From Locusta migratoria (lineage: Eukaryota; Arthropoda; Insecta; Orthoptera; Acrididae): 64,000 nucleotides of DNA. The stretch's first letter is position 1. Every line of letters starts with the position of its first letter. Location of the stretch: the NCBI GenBank assembly GCA_026315105.1, contig CM048744.1:904499094-904563093 (forward strand), in the 5' to 3' direction. Of the stretch, positions 10,826-22,208 are shown one piece after another. The notes under the pieces were generated by a model. That model saw nothing but the letters and a program-made list of their open reading frames with translations, did no database searches and was not told where the DNA came from. The position numbers were made by a program, and so were the translations under genes.

Positions 10826-10988
10826 TCCCACCTACATAGGTAGAAATGATTATCAGAATAAAATAAGGGAAATCAGAGCTCTAACGGGGGGAGTGGAATG
10901 GGAGATGAATAGTATAAAGGTGGTTCGATGAACCCTCTGCGAGACACTTGAATGTGCTTTGCAGAGTATCCCATGTAGATGTAGGTGC
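10826..10988 (+). mobile_element. CR1-like LINE, extreme 3' end
   Basis: Matches the 3' end of the copy at 7157-7872: AAATAAGGGAAATCAGAGC, GTGGAATGGG, AACCCTCTGC, and the terminal GCAGAGTATCCCATGTAGAT. Truncated to about 160 bases. Confidence 0.75.
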
Positions 10989-11227
10989 TGTCTACTAGCA
11001 CTGGAAACCTTATGCAATCATTGACGTTGTCGATCACTAGGTTCAAGCCTTTCGGCACCTCTTTGAGAGGTAATGGCTGACATTTAGTATGCTGGTTACA
11101 TTCTTAGACATTGTGGACCTTGAATTTTTAAATTCCTTAACTATTTCCGAAGTGGAATATCGCGTACGGGCTATCTCCTAAAACACATTCAAATTTTTCA
11201 ACTTCTGTGTTTGTTGAATTTGCAGAT

Positions 11228-11745
11228 CACGTGCTTTTTACTTCTTTTGGTAATTATTACACTAGTCTTCAGTTACAGAGCGTTCTTGACCTTTCTAACA
11301 TGACTTTCAAATCCGTGGCTCCAAGCTGATATGGTGTTGTTTTAAGACACGTTCGTTAGCATGTGTCAACAGACAAAGACATCTGAATTAATAAGGCCTG
11401 TGTGCTTCCTGCCTCCCTAGCAAACGACTAATGTAGTGTAGCGTCATGCTTAGTATGGGAGTAAATGTACAGTGAGTGCTGGTATTTTAGGAACTGGTAG
11501 ATCTCACCGATCTTTGAATTTGAAGATTCATGTTAGGCATTCTGTCCACTACCGGCACAGATTTTAATTGAGAATCTGATAAATACATTAAACATGACTG
11601 TGCCAAATAATACGAAAAACGTTGTGAAACACAATGTGCAACATGCCCGTACTCAAAAAGACGCTACATAAATCTAACAGTTTGTTGTTATGAATACTCT
11701 TGGCAGGCAGCGAAAAGTCTTATTGGTGGCTTCGCGACAGGGCAG
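11228..11745. repeat. Unclassified interspersed repeat, partly inverted
   Basis: 11228-11475 is repeated in reverse complement at 18157-18425 (shared: ACTTCTTTTGGTAA, TTTTAAGACACGT, CTCCAAGCTG, AGTGTAGCGTCATGCT). The nearby segment 11644-11745 resembles the same unit in the other orientation (GACGCTACAT, TTGTTGTTATGA, TTGGCAGGCAGC), so this copy is itself a loose foldback. No coding region or class recognised. Confidence 0.6.
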
Positions 11746-12218
11746 TATAGATTAAACTGTGTAGTACTGTTGTAATATGCTACTTTCGTTCCACCAGTGA
11801 GCGCTCTTCCTATCGGCAGGACATTCTCCGGAACTATGTGGCATACCATGATATAATTTTGTAAAGTACAGACAATGATATATGTCGATACTCAACAAGT
11901 CGATGCAAGTCGATACTTAACAAGTATCGTCATTATACAATGAATATCCTAAGAAACAGGTACATCTGCCTAATACCGTGTAGGGCTGCGGCGAGCACGC
12001 AGAACTGCCCCAACAAGACGTGGTGTGGACTCCACTAATGTCTGAAGTAGACCTGGAGGGAAATGGGCTGATCATAAATCAGTAAGAGTGCGAGAGCGTG
12101 GAGACTCTTCTGAACAGCACGTTGCACGGCAACTCAGATATGCCAAATAACGTTCATGTCTGAAGAGTTTGGTGGAAAGAAGAGAGGTTTAAACTCGGAA
12201 GAAAGTTCTTGCAGACAC

Positions 12219-12296
12219 TCTGTAGCGATTCTAAACGCATGGAATGTCGAATTATACTCTGTAGCGATTCTGGACGCATGGGATGTCGAATTATCC
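12219..12296. repeat. Tandem duplication of about 38 bases
   Basis: ACTCTGTAGCGATTCT and GGATGTCGAATTAT-type blocks occur twice in a row with a few differences, inside the Tc1-like element. Confidence 0.75.
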
Positions 12297-12312
12297 TAGT
12301 GGAATTGCCCTA

Positions 12313-12608
12313 TATATATATATAAACAGTCTAGAGTGCAATGAAGTGTTTCTTTAGTCAACTAGTTTCGGTCCTTATTTTGAACCATCTTCACGATTAT
12401 AACTCCATTCATGTCTTGTTGCTGCTCCAAAGCACCTGTCCAGCTACACGCCATCAATGGAGTTATAATTGTGAAGATGGTTCAAAATAAGGACCGAAAC
12501 TAGTTGACTAAATAAATAATTCATTGCACTCTAGACTGTATTTTGTATATATATAAGAATTCTGTTAATCCCACAAAGTGAAACAAAATGTTTGCAAAAT
12601 ATGTTACT
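12313..12608. repeat. Foldback element with hammerhead-like arms
   Basis: Left arm 12313-12406 and right arm 12457-12556 are inverted copies (CAGTCTAGAGTGCAATGAA, AGTCAACTAGTTTCGGTCC and their complements). An imperfect 11-base duplication, GAATTGCCCTA at 12302-12312 and GAACTGCCCTA at 12609-12619, flanks it. It interrupts the Tc1-like element at a readable point, so the insertion is younger than that element. Confidence 0.8.
12466..12512 (+). ncRNA. Decayed hammerhead-like motif
   Basis: Right arm, plus strand: GTGAAGA (consensus CTGANGA, first base changed), stem II GGTTC with loop and GGACC (one G-U pair), GAA, palindromic stem III ACTAGT, then T at the cleavage position. Stem I pairing is weak. 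The left arm (12361-12400, minus strand) holds the mirror copy. Confidence 0.45.
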
Positions 12609-12956
12609 GAACTGCCCTAGTCTGTCTGAATGCAGAATGAAGGTAAAATGCTGCAGGTAATCAGCCAAGATGTGTACGGACGTATCACTTGTCAGATTCA
12701 CATCTAGACGTATTAGGGATCAAATATGTTTCCAACTGCACACGACCCAAAACATTATTGAGCCTCCAAAAGAACTCTCTTCTGTCGACATGGAGGGTCC
12801 ATGGATTCATGAGGTTCTCTTCATACCAGTACATGTCCATCCACTCGATACAATTGGAAATGAAACTTATCGGACCACGCAACATGTTTCCGGTTATGTT
12901 ATTACAGATACAGGGGGAAGTTGATTGTTTCCATGTGAAAGGCAGGTTTTGCCAGG

Positions 12957-13168
12957 CCGGCCGCGGTGGCCGAGGGGACTGAGGCGCTCCAGTCACGGTC
13001 TGCACGGCCACTACGATTGGGGGTTCGAATCCCCCCTCGGGCATGGATATTTGTGCCGTCCTAGTTCGTAAGTAGTTCATAAGTAGTTTGTAAGTTTAGG
13101 GACTGATGACCCCCGTAGCTAAGTCCCATAAGCTTAACAAACATTTGAACATTTTTTTTTTTTTTTTT
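12957..13168 (+). mobile_element. SINE-A
   Basis: Full-length copy with head, B-box and tail ending in a long T run. Flanked by perfect GGTTTTGCCAGG (12945-12956 and 13169-13180). It lies between the two halves of the Tc1-like element. Confidence 0.92.
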
Positions 13169-13180
13169 GGTTTTGCCAGG

Positions 13181-14934
13181 GTGTTAGGTACCCCAGTCGG
13201 TCGGCAACCAGTTTGTACCTAGTCAATGGGATACAGCAGATAGTCAGGTTTTTACTAATGTGGTCGGAAACCGGAGGCAACGCTCTTGAATGAGCGAGGG
13301 CGGCTAACCCAGAATGCAACTGAAGTACAATATAGCCACACACATTATTCTAAAGACCCATATAAAATCAGGAAATGATCATATGGCAAATATAATTAGA
13401 TGAATAAATTCAAGAGACTTGGGAGAATCAAACGCCGTAATTACAATTTCAATATCTCTTACAGATATAAAGCCGACAAATTTCAGTACTGTAATAATAA
13501 TATTATACGACTTATATTTACAATTATTCATACGTAATGTCTATCACTAACGGTTTACGAAGCAGCATTGCACCAAGCTACCTATATTCAAAGACGTACC
13601 ACGGTATTTCCGTTTTCTTTCAATAAACTTTGTTTCACTCTCTGGTTCTGCTTTTTCGTTGAGGTAGTAATATTCTTGTATCAGAACATAGATTCCATCA
13701 CAGAAACACAAAACTTGAACCCAGCAAACGGCATTACATTTATATATGTATTTATTATATTTAATATTATTCTTAGTAATGTTATCTTTTATGTTTGTAG
13801 ACTGCCACTTAAATATTTCATGGCCAACTAAAATAGTAGATATGCAGCAGATAATTTATTTATATAAACAGTTATAAGTATGTGTGGACAAGAACTGAAT
13901 ATATTTGTATAGAAAGCCATAATAAATTAAATATTAATTGTGTAACTATATTTCGACGGTGGCAATATATTTGAACAGTGAGACGCCACGCTTAAGGGCT
14001 ATCTGAGCTAAGAGCTTCAGTCTCAACCTTTTATTTGTATCGTTAACTCTCTATTCTTTTGTTAAATGTAAATAACATTTGTAGGGAGGTGGTCAAAGCA
14101 TTTAATTCTGTGATATTCACTTGTGTAATATTTTGGAAGGGAAATTGTATTTTAAAGATGAGGCGTTAAGATGCGCGGAAGGATACAATTTTGGGAGTAG
14201 AATGAGCACGTTTTTCGAACGCTTGGGGAGGGACTTGTAACTTGGACGTGGTGGTGAAAGGTGGTGACGGTGGGCGGTCTGAAGCCGCATTACGAACTTG
14301 TAACTGCATAACTTAGTCTCTGTTTGAAAAGTGATAAACTATGCACGGTAGTAGGGCGGTGGAACTGTGATAATTGAGCAATCGTGTACTCGTGTGATGT
14401 CAAACTATGTTTTATTACAAATACTTTATCGTCTATTAACTTGGAGCTGCCAAGTCAGAGGGACTACTCTAACGTACGAGTGATAATATGGAACTTTTAC
14501 TATCGAGTGCGTGTGATACTTATAGTGCCTCTCAAGAACAATAATTGGGGAAATATTCAGTTATTTAGCGATATATGAAATAGGACCACCTCTGCATTAT
14601 CATGTCCAGAAAACGAAATAAACTCTTATTTATAAAGAATTACTTCGTAAGTGAATCTCTTCTTTATATTAGATTCCATTTTGTTGGTTATTCAGAAGTT
14701 TAATTTATGTTTGTTTAGATATATTTTCACGTCATCATATGCAGATTGATGGACTGGGTAAACTACAGATTAATTATTGATCTTGTTTAAACAGATTTGG
14801 GTAGCTGTGTGGGGCATACAAGCTGACATACATAACTCACCCCTATGTACAGAGACAACGAGCCATAAACATTTACTACCCGAGTTATGTATTGCCCACG
14901 TCTTATTGGTGAGAACCGATAGGAAGTTCGCACG
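13181..14934. other. Unassigned insertion between Tc1 halves
   Basis: About 1.75 kb with no recognised element, AT-rich in 13340-14060. AATAAA occurs near 14618, and ACTTCGTAAGTG near 14644 resembles a splice donor. Neither is supported by coding sequence. It may be a decayed LTR or a transcribed exon; I cannot tell. Confidence 0.35.
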
Positions 14935-15420
14935 TTCATCAATAGGCCAATGTCTGCGTCGCAAGCCCATGTGTAATTTAAAGCTTTCTGTCGTGCAGTC
15001 AGCAAGGATGCAAGACTTGGCCTTTGCTTCGAAAGCCCATATCGCTAATGTTGCTTTCAATAGTTCGGAGTCTGACATTTGTTAATGGCCCATTTTCAAA
15101 TTAGCAGCAATATGCTGGAGCAGAATTGGTCACATTCTTTCAGAATCTTTTTCCGGCCACGGCGATGCCGGAGGACTGATGTTTAACCGGATTCCCGACA
15201 TTCACCGTGCACTCGTCAATTGGTCGTATAGGAAAATCTCAACGTAATCTCTGAGACGCTGTATATCATCTCTCGTGTGCCGACCATAACACCACTTCAA
15301 ACTCAGTCAAATCGTGTATTTGCTTAGGCATAATACCAGTTGATTTTGCTTTTCCCAGTGGCGGATGGTGCTTTAAATGACTGGGAGTTCACTTTGAAAC
15401 ACGTATTTTGGTATTAGTGT

Positions 15421-15791
15421 AGTCATGAAACACGTATATTGGAACTTGAGTGTAAGTTTGACTGAGCTTTGTTACCTGTGATCTGTAAGATAGCAACCTT
15501 CTCAGGATGTAGTGTGACTTTGTCAAAGGATTTAGTCCGTAGGCTCTCCGTGTTGGGAGAGATCAGTTGTACGGTAGTGTTGGTAGAGTTTAGTAGTGGC
15601 AGCTGCTGTGTGAAATGCCTGTGAGGAGAAATCGGACTTAGAAAATGTGCCTCCGACCAGACTACTTCTTGTTACTGTTATTTTGTATAATACTCTGAAA
15701 ACTAAGGTAATGTACATAGCTGCTCGTGCGTAAAAATAAATCTTAATTTTATTTTCAGTATTTTATCATTCAAGTATTAGTTGCCTAATCC
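15421..15791. other. Unassigned sequence
   Basis: No element recognised. Confidence 0.45.
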
Positions 15792-15991
15792 CTGGCCGAG
15801 CTGTCCGCGGCGCGCCAGTCACGGTCTGCACAGCCACTATGGTCGGGGGTTCGAATCTCCCCTCGGACGTGGATATTTGTGCCGTCATTAGTATTAGCTA
15901 GTTCATTAGTTATTTGTAATTTTAGGGACTGATGACCCCGAAGTTAAGTCCCATAAGCTATACAAACACTTGAACATTTTTTTTTTTTTTT
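15792..15991 (+). mobile_element. SINE-A, head partly altered
   Basis: CTGGCCGAGCTGTCCGCGG head with a deletion, B-box GGTTCGAATCTCC, standard tail and T run. Flanks TGCCTAATCC (15782-15791) and TGCGTAATCC (15992-16001). Confidence 0.9.
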
Positions 15992-16001
15992 TGCGTAATC
16001 C

Positions 16002-16867
16002 GTTTCTTTCAATTTATCTCCAAAGAAATATTGAATACAGGATAAATCATGTTGATTAATTATTTTGTAATCATTTTCTTGATTCAGCACAAAATGATAA
16101 ATGAATATTACTGATTGTGATTGTTGTCTGAAATAATCAATACTGCCTTACATGAAAGTTTTCATTATGTGAAAGCGCATGTCATTATATTTTGTAGAGC
16201 AGAATAGATTCTCACAGGTGACCGAAATTAAGTTTTCTGATACAGCAGAATTGTTTCTCGCTGTGAGATTTATCTCAGTCTATCAATCACATGTACGCTG
16301 CATACCGTAACTGTTTAAAGAAAATATTTGATTCACTTAAGCCATTGTAAGAATATTTCTTCTGAAATGACAGATGTTATTAATAGGGCTTTGATAAATT
16401 GTTTTTAAAGAATTTATTAATGACAAGAATTTGTGACAGTGTTTGTACCAAATCCATTCTTGTGGCCATCCTACCTAACTTTCTCTTTAGTTTGCAATTA
16501 ATTCAGCAGTCTATTTATTTCAATATATGAGAGACAGCTTTACCAATTCAAAATATATCAGCAGACAGCTTTTAACTCCTTTGAATGCCGCATCTTGATA
16601 GGGGCGCCGTCACCCCTCCCCCTATCGGCACGTCAATGTTTCGGCTCGGCGCCCAGATACAATTCGGCGCACCTCTGCGACTTGTGCCGGGGGGAGGGGG
16701 AGCGGCCCGGTTTCGTTAAAAGATTTGCAGAATGCCTCACATCGGCTTGTTTGCGCTTACTTCAACTCAAGGGGAAACGGAACGTTGTTAATTTTTCTTT
16801 AATAATAAATACCAAGACATATGAATGTACACATGAGCTATAAAACACGGTAAGATACTGTTTAAGC
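16002..16867. other. Unassigned, AT-rich then a GC-rich patch
   Basis: AT-rich to about 16590, then a GC-rich patch at 16597-16710 with C and G runs. No gene or repeat recognised. Confidence 0.4.
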
Positions 16868-17049
16868 GACGGCGGAGAGCCCGAGCGCATTGAGGCGCTA
16901 TGCTACGATGCGCGAGGCCGATCCCCGCCGGGGCAATCCCCCCTCGGGCATGGATGTTTGTACCGTCTTTAGAATAAGTTAGTTCATAAGTAGTTTGTAC
17001 GTTTAGGGTCATATGACCCCACAGTTAAGTCCCTCAAGCATAAAAAAAG
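16868..17049 (+). mobile_element. SINE-A variant
   Basis: Divergent head GGCGGAGAGCCCGAGCGCAT, CCCCCCTCGGGCATGGATG, and a shortened SINE-A tail ending AAGCATAAAAAAAGG. Same head type as 5415-5609. Confidence 0.8.
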
Positions 17050-17053
17050 GAAA

Positions 17054-17280
17054 GGTCAAAATTATTATTCATTTCCGGGCTATTATGCCGTGCTCTTATG
17101 GATTTATTATGGAAACCCAACGCTCCGTCAGTAACGAGCCAGGGTATGCATCGGCCATTCAAAAGTGCCAAAAATCCCCCTTGAAAATGTCCTCCGCAGT
17201 CGGGAGCGAAACGTTCGATTTCCATAATAAATCTATAAGACCACGGCATAATAGGCCGGAAATTTTTAGTAATTTTGACC
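17054..17280. repeat. Foldback element
   Basis: 17054-17127 and 17207-17280 are inverted repeats of about 74 bases (GGTCAAAATTA outer edge, TATTATGCCGTG, TTTATTATGGAAA). Near the inner edge of the right arm, GAAACGTTC follows the hairpin CTCC...GGGAG, faintly like the 3' half of a hammerhead. The two open frames in opposite directions here are mirror shadows. Confidence 0.8.
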
Positions 17281-17966
17281 TGTTTACTCTATTACGTGAC
17301 TGTAACAAATTGATTCTGTTACGACGAAAGGTAAAGCTAACTTCGTGTGGTCACGTGACGCCATAAGCAGTACCCCCATCTAAAAATACGCATGCGCAGT
17401 GACTGCTCTCCCTCACATCTTTTGAAACAGTTAAATATTTGTCACAAGGAAGAGTACAAATGGCATTTAATCTCAAAATCGCGACACATTTGCTAAAACT
17501 TCCAAAGACATGTGTCAAGTAAAAATACAAAAGTAACCCACTACCTTCGACTGCGCCGAGATGCCGTGAACCACACAGATATTCTAGCTAGAGTAGTGAC
17601 TTCATTATTATTCATGATCGGGTCTTCTGAAGACTTTTACAATTGATGCGTCTTTAATTTATAGTTATCAAATATTTTACCAAATATGACGTGTTTTTGA
17701 TGAATCTTCAAAGCGCCAAAAACAAATATGAAGGGCGAATGTTGCCTTCTTGTAGGATTTGCGCATGCGCAAGGCGAGTTGCGCAATAGCTCCATTGTCT
17801 TGCTTCGGGATCATTCGTGTGTAACCGCCAGAACTCGAATAGCCAGGAGCGGGCGTCTCTACCAGCTCCAACCCCAATGATAAAAGCTGCGTTTCCCTTC
17901 GCCCCTCCCTGCCACGAAAGCTCCCATATGCTGCCTCCATGGTGTTCAGAAGAGAATTTGAACCTC
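17281..17966. other. Unassigned sequence
   Basis: Overlapping minus-strand frames at 17677-17968 have no recognised domain. Confidence 0.4.
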
Positions 17967-18156
17967 ATCCGTTTGTAGAGATTATGGGACTTAACTACGG
18001 GGTCATTAGTTCCTAAACTTACAAACTACTTATGAACTAGCTAATACTAAGGACGGCACAAATATCCATGCCAGAGGAAGGATTCGAAACCACGACCGCA
18101 GCGGCCATGCAGACCGTGACTGACGCGCCGCAGACCGCTTGGCCACCGCGGCCGGC
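17967..18156 (-). mobile_element. SINE-A, minus strand
   Basis: Plus-strand text runs from the tail (GGGACTTAACTACGGGGTCA) to the head complement GGCCACCGCGGCCGGC. B-box complement GGATTCGAAACC. No clear flanking duplication. Confidence 0.88.
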
Positions 18157-18425
18157 ACTGTGCAAGATGCATGTACTCCCAAACTCAGCATGACGCTACA
18201 TTACACTAATCGTTTGCTGTTGTTATGACTAACCTTGGCAGGCAGCACACAGGCATTGTTAATTCAGGTGGCGTTGCCTGTCGACAACTGCTAACGGACG
18301 TGTCTTAAAACTACACCATACCAGCTTGGAGCCATGGATCTTAAAGTCATTTTCCAATGGGAAAGAACTCTCTGTAACTGAAAACTAGTGTCATATTTAC
18401 CAAAAGAAGTAAGAACTACGTGATC
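18157..18425 (-). repeat. Unclassified interspersed repeat, second copy
   Basis: Reverse complement of 11228-11475. Directly abuts the SINE-A to its left. Confidence 0.65.
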
Positions 18426-20014
18426 GCATTGCAACGCTGCGGCCGCGGTATGACTGGTACAGGTGCCGTCTCCGTGACGTAAAACGTTTCTCATGTCATA
18501 AAAATACTTTTAATGTTCATGTAAAATGATCGGATAGAAGAACTAAACGAAGAATTATGATTAAAAAAAACTTATTTTATTCAGTAAGTTACTTTTTTCA
18601 AGAGTAGCTTTTTCTCGGGGGTTCACTGAACCAGTGAATACATATGACCCGCCTCCAATGGCTCTTCCGTGTATAAAGAATCAGTTTTCATATGAGTTAC
18701 ATAAGGTGGCCAATGAAACTTAAAAATTCCGAATGGGGCTTTGCCATAGATTTGCACCCAAACAAAATCGTGTGTGTTTGGTGCCGTTAAGAATGGTTAA
18801 ACGAAGTGGACGTTTTCATATCTAAAGACATTATCAAACAATAAAACGCCAAGAAACGTACAGGTTTATCAGGAAAGCCATCTGGCGGTAGAAATGGTGC
18901 AATTACGAGGTTGAGCGTGCTCACAGCAGTGGAAGTAACAATTTCGCTGTAGCGGAATAACGTTTCTAATTTGCGTCGCTATTTTGCGTATCATTCTGAA
19001 AGACCAACTTTCTGTTAATCTGCTGCTGCTACCGTAGAATTCTAATAAATTCCTAACTTTTCATTAGTTCATTAGCAATAGCTAGGAATTTCTACTTCCG
19101 TTATTGAAGGTAAACACAAGATCCGGAAAGGAACTAAGAATCTGCGTACCAGTAAAATTCAGTTATTTTTTAATAATGTGAGCTTATTACTCTGGAGACA
19201 CCGCAGATAGAATTTCGAGCAAAGAAAATACAGTTCAATTGAAATGTCGTGTCTAATGCTGACGTTGTAGCACATAAACAACAAAATAGAAGCGATAAAT
19301 TGAGTCACGTTAATAATGTATACAATATAGTCTGTGGTTTACTTGGAAAGCTGTTAAGCTGTTCCTATTCCTCGTAACACACTCCCTCTAAAGCGCATTC
19401 TAGCTTCAGAATTTCTGTATATTTTCAATATGCTCTCTTGGTTTTTGTTTTTGTTTTAATATGCAAACTTCCAAATGTTATTGTTTGAAAATATGCAGGA
19501 TAATTCGAAGCAAATGGTGGGCTCTAAAGTGGATACCACAGGAGATAAGAGTACTTCATCATCGTCATTGAGAAATATATTTTCCCGTGATAAATACGGT
19601 AAAAAAATCCCCAGCTTCATTGCACTGTGTTGCGTGTACAGCTAGTCCCCGTAGCATAGGTTGCGTCAAAGGTTAGCAGTTAATGAAATGGAAAGCGAAC
19701 ACGTATATCGCTCCACCATCTTCGCTTCTCTGAAAATATGACCGGACAAAGGTAATTAATTACTAATACTGTGACGTCATCGGCGATTTCGAAGTATTCG
19801 CAACAGCGGTGGCGCAGTAACTTGACAGTAATTATCTCTGGGCTGAAGGGGCGAGAGGGGACGGCGTTGCACGTGGTAGCTCATGTGAAAAACCAGTGCA
19901 CGGTGTATCGATTTCTGTTCATCAATTCAGTTACGAGCAGACATAGGAGCTTCAAGGTGTCTCATTAACCCTCCGTCGGGCGCAGTCGGCTTCACAGGCC
20001 AGCAAAACACTTTT
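18426..20014. other. Unassigned sequence
   Basis: About 1.6 kb, AT-rich. I see no gene or element. Confidence 0.45.
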
Positions 20015-20335
20015 TTGATTCCCGTGCTTAACAGTGGTGGTCCAGCGGCCCGCCTCTCCGTTTACTCGCGTAACTTTGGGAACCTCATTGGTAAAACCTT
20101 TGGCGTGGGTGCAAAGTTCAGTCCTTTACCTAAGACCAACATCGTAGCATCGTCCAAATCTCTACCCGTCATATTAACAACGGAGCGTCGAATAACAGTA
20201 TCTTGTTGCGAAGGGGTCTCAAGCCGGTCAAACTTTGCAGTCTGTCTTGATGTAGACACCTCGTGAATCCAATCTGCTTTAGCCCACGTTATACCATCAA
20301 TACAGTACCATGAATGACAGGGTAAATCCACAGCT
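20015..20335 (-). mobile_element. Inverted 5' segment of the Penelope-like element
   Basis: The minus-strand frame contains VLGKGLNFAPTPKVLP, the same N-terminal wording that is repeated on the plus strand at about 20357-20410. So a 5' piece of the PLE lies head-to-head with its body. Partial inverted copies at the 5' end are a known PLE feature. Confidence 0.75.
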
Positions 20336-20343
20336 ATCTTCAG

Positions 20344-22208
20344 GTGCAGACGATAAAGGTCTTAGGTAAAGGACTGAACTTCGCACCCACGCCAAAGGTT
20401 TTACCAATACCTTCGTTTATCAGTGCCATTGAAGAAGCTGTTCGACCACTCTCCACGGATTCAGCAGATGAAATAAGACGTGAAACCTGCCGTGCTGTAA
20501 TGAAGGCTCGCCCTCAAAGAAGTAATATTTCTGTGGCAGAGAGGGATGAACTACGTAAACTTCGCCAGGATATCAGCTGACAAAGGAAATGCAACTGTTT
20601 TGATGACTCGTGAAGACTACCATGATAAAATGTATAGTTTACTGACTGACAGCACATACCGAAAGCTTACTAAAGACCCCACAAATAAGGTAGTAAGGAA
20701 CGCCTCTGAACGCCTCCACCTTGCCTCCAGAAGTTGTGAGAAGATTAAAACCAAGTGGTGCGGTTCCTCCAAGACTCTACGAACTTCCAAAGATCCACAA
20801 AAAGGATGTCCCATTGCGTCCTATAGTAAGCAACATTGTCTCGCCTAACTATGATTGTGCCAAACATTTAGCGTCGTTATTAAGGCAATTGGTGGGAAAA
20901 TGTGCTCATCACATACGTAACTCCGCTGACTTCATTGCCAAACTAAAATCTTTGAAATTGGACAGCTCTGACTTGTTAGTCAGTTTTGATGTAGTGTCCT
21001 TATTTACCAAGGTTCCTCTTTCAGATTCATTATCTCTTATTGGCAAGAACTTTGACAAAGAGATTTCAGCTTTGTTTAAACATGTCATGACCTCGACATA
21101 TTTTTTATTCAATAACGAGTTCTTTGAACAAACTGACGGTGTCGCCATGGGAAGTCCCTTGTCCCCTTTGGTGGCCAATATGTTTATGGAGGACTTCGAG
21201 GAAAAGATGCTGGAATCTGCCAAATTGAAGCCCACAGTGTTCTGGAGGTATGTTGATGACACATTTGTTGTGTGACCTCACGGCGAAGATAATTTACAAG
21301 AATTTTTAAACCACCTGAATTCCATCAATAACCAAATCCAGTTTACAATGGAAGTCGAAAAAGATGGATGCCTTCCATTTCAGGATGTGATGGTAAGACG
21401 TAAAGACGATGGCACCTTAGGACATTCAGTATATAGAAAACCTACGCATACTGATTTATACTTACATGCAAATATCTGTCATCATCCATCCCAGAGGATG
21501 AGTGTTCTTAGAACACTGGTCCATAGAGCACACGTCATTGCTGATGAGAGCAGTCTGCAGGACGAGCTTCTACATCTGAAGAGAGTCTTTGAAGCAAACG
21601 GGTACTCTCCACAACAGATACATAAGGCACTACGTACAAAGCCAACGATAAGTGCAAAGAATATGGAAGATGATGCAAAAAGTTTTAAATCTATGGCTTT
21701 TCTGCCATATGTTGGGAGCCTGTCGTCGAAAATCGGACGGATTATCAACAAACACGATGTTAAAGTAATTTTTCGACCCCCACCAAAGACAGAAACACTT
21801 TTGGGTTCTAACAAGGATGATTTGGAGCTCCGGAAGGCCGGAGTTTACAAGATCCCATGAGAATGTGGCCTTTCGTACATAGGACAGACGACACGTACAG
21901 TGCAGGAAAGATGCACAGAACACCAGAGATATACCCGTCTTTTACAACCAAATAAATCGGCAGTGGCAGAGCACTGTATTGATACTGGTCACTCCATGAC
22001 ATACGAAAACGTCAAAATGTTAGCTTCCACTTCATCTTTCTGGGACTCAGTAGTGAAAGAAGCAATAGAAATTCGTTTGGGGACGAATTTGATTAACAGG
22101 GACAGTGGATTCACTTTAGATAAATCATGGAATCCGGCACTTTCTTTAATAAATTTACAAAGACGCCACCACAGCACAGATAATAATACATCGATATCTC
22201 CGCAGTAA
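20344..22208 (+). pseudogene. Penelope-like element polyprotein: RT plus GIY-YIG endonuclease
   Basis: Blocks in order: KGLNFAPTPKVLP (N-terminal), ADKGNATVLMTREDY, PPRLYELPKIHK, RPIVSN, LLVSFDVVSLFTKVP (first catalytic D), GVAMGSPLSPLVAN, FWRYVDDTFV (catalytic DD), GHSVYRKPTHTDLYLHA, and then GVYKIP...LSYIGQTTRTVQERC, the GIY-YIG nuclease signature. This RT-then-GIY-YIG order is diagnostic of endonuclease-bearing PLEs. Breaks: frameshifts near 20570 and 20740, and in-frame TGA stops at 21273-21275 (just after YVDDTFVV) and 21858-21860 (at the first cysteine of the expected CxC before YIG). From 20721 on, one frame is otherwise maintained for about 490 codons, so this is a fairly young dead copy. 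A PLE would reverse-transcribe its RNA at a nick made by the nuclease. Confidence 0.92.

Larger units (their letters stand above)
11950..15420 (-). mobile_element. Tc1-like transposon, split and decayed
   Basis: Transposase wording reads on the minus strand in two separated blocks. 14935-15420 gives the N-terminal part (for example MLTARQKALNYTWACDAD just below 15005, matching TARHKALRLAWA of Tc1-like enzymes). 11950-12904 gives the rest: REPHESMDP near 12800, and SSDMNVI near 12140-12175 for the third catalytic block. The two halves are in the right order but separated by about 2 kb (12905-14934) holding a SINE-A and unassigned sequence. Multiple stops and frame changes leave no usable protein. 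Known role of the family: DDE cut-and-paste transposition into TA. I did not identify the terminal repeats securely. Confidence 0.7.

Noticed and set aside
14300..14660. Untranslated first exon (AATAAA and GTAAGT nearby)
   Set aside because: The two signals are in the wrong relation for a single exon, there is no coding sequence, and such motifs are common by chance in AT-rich DNA.
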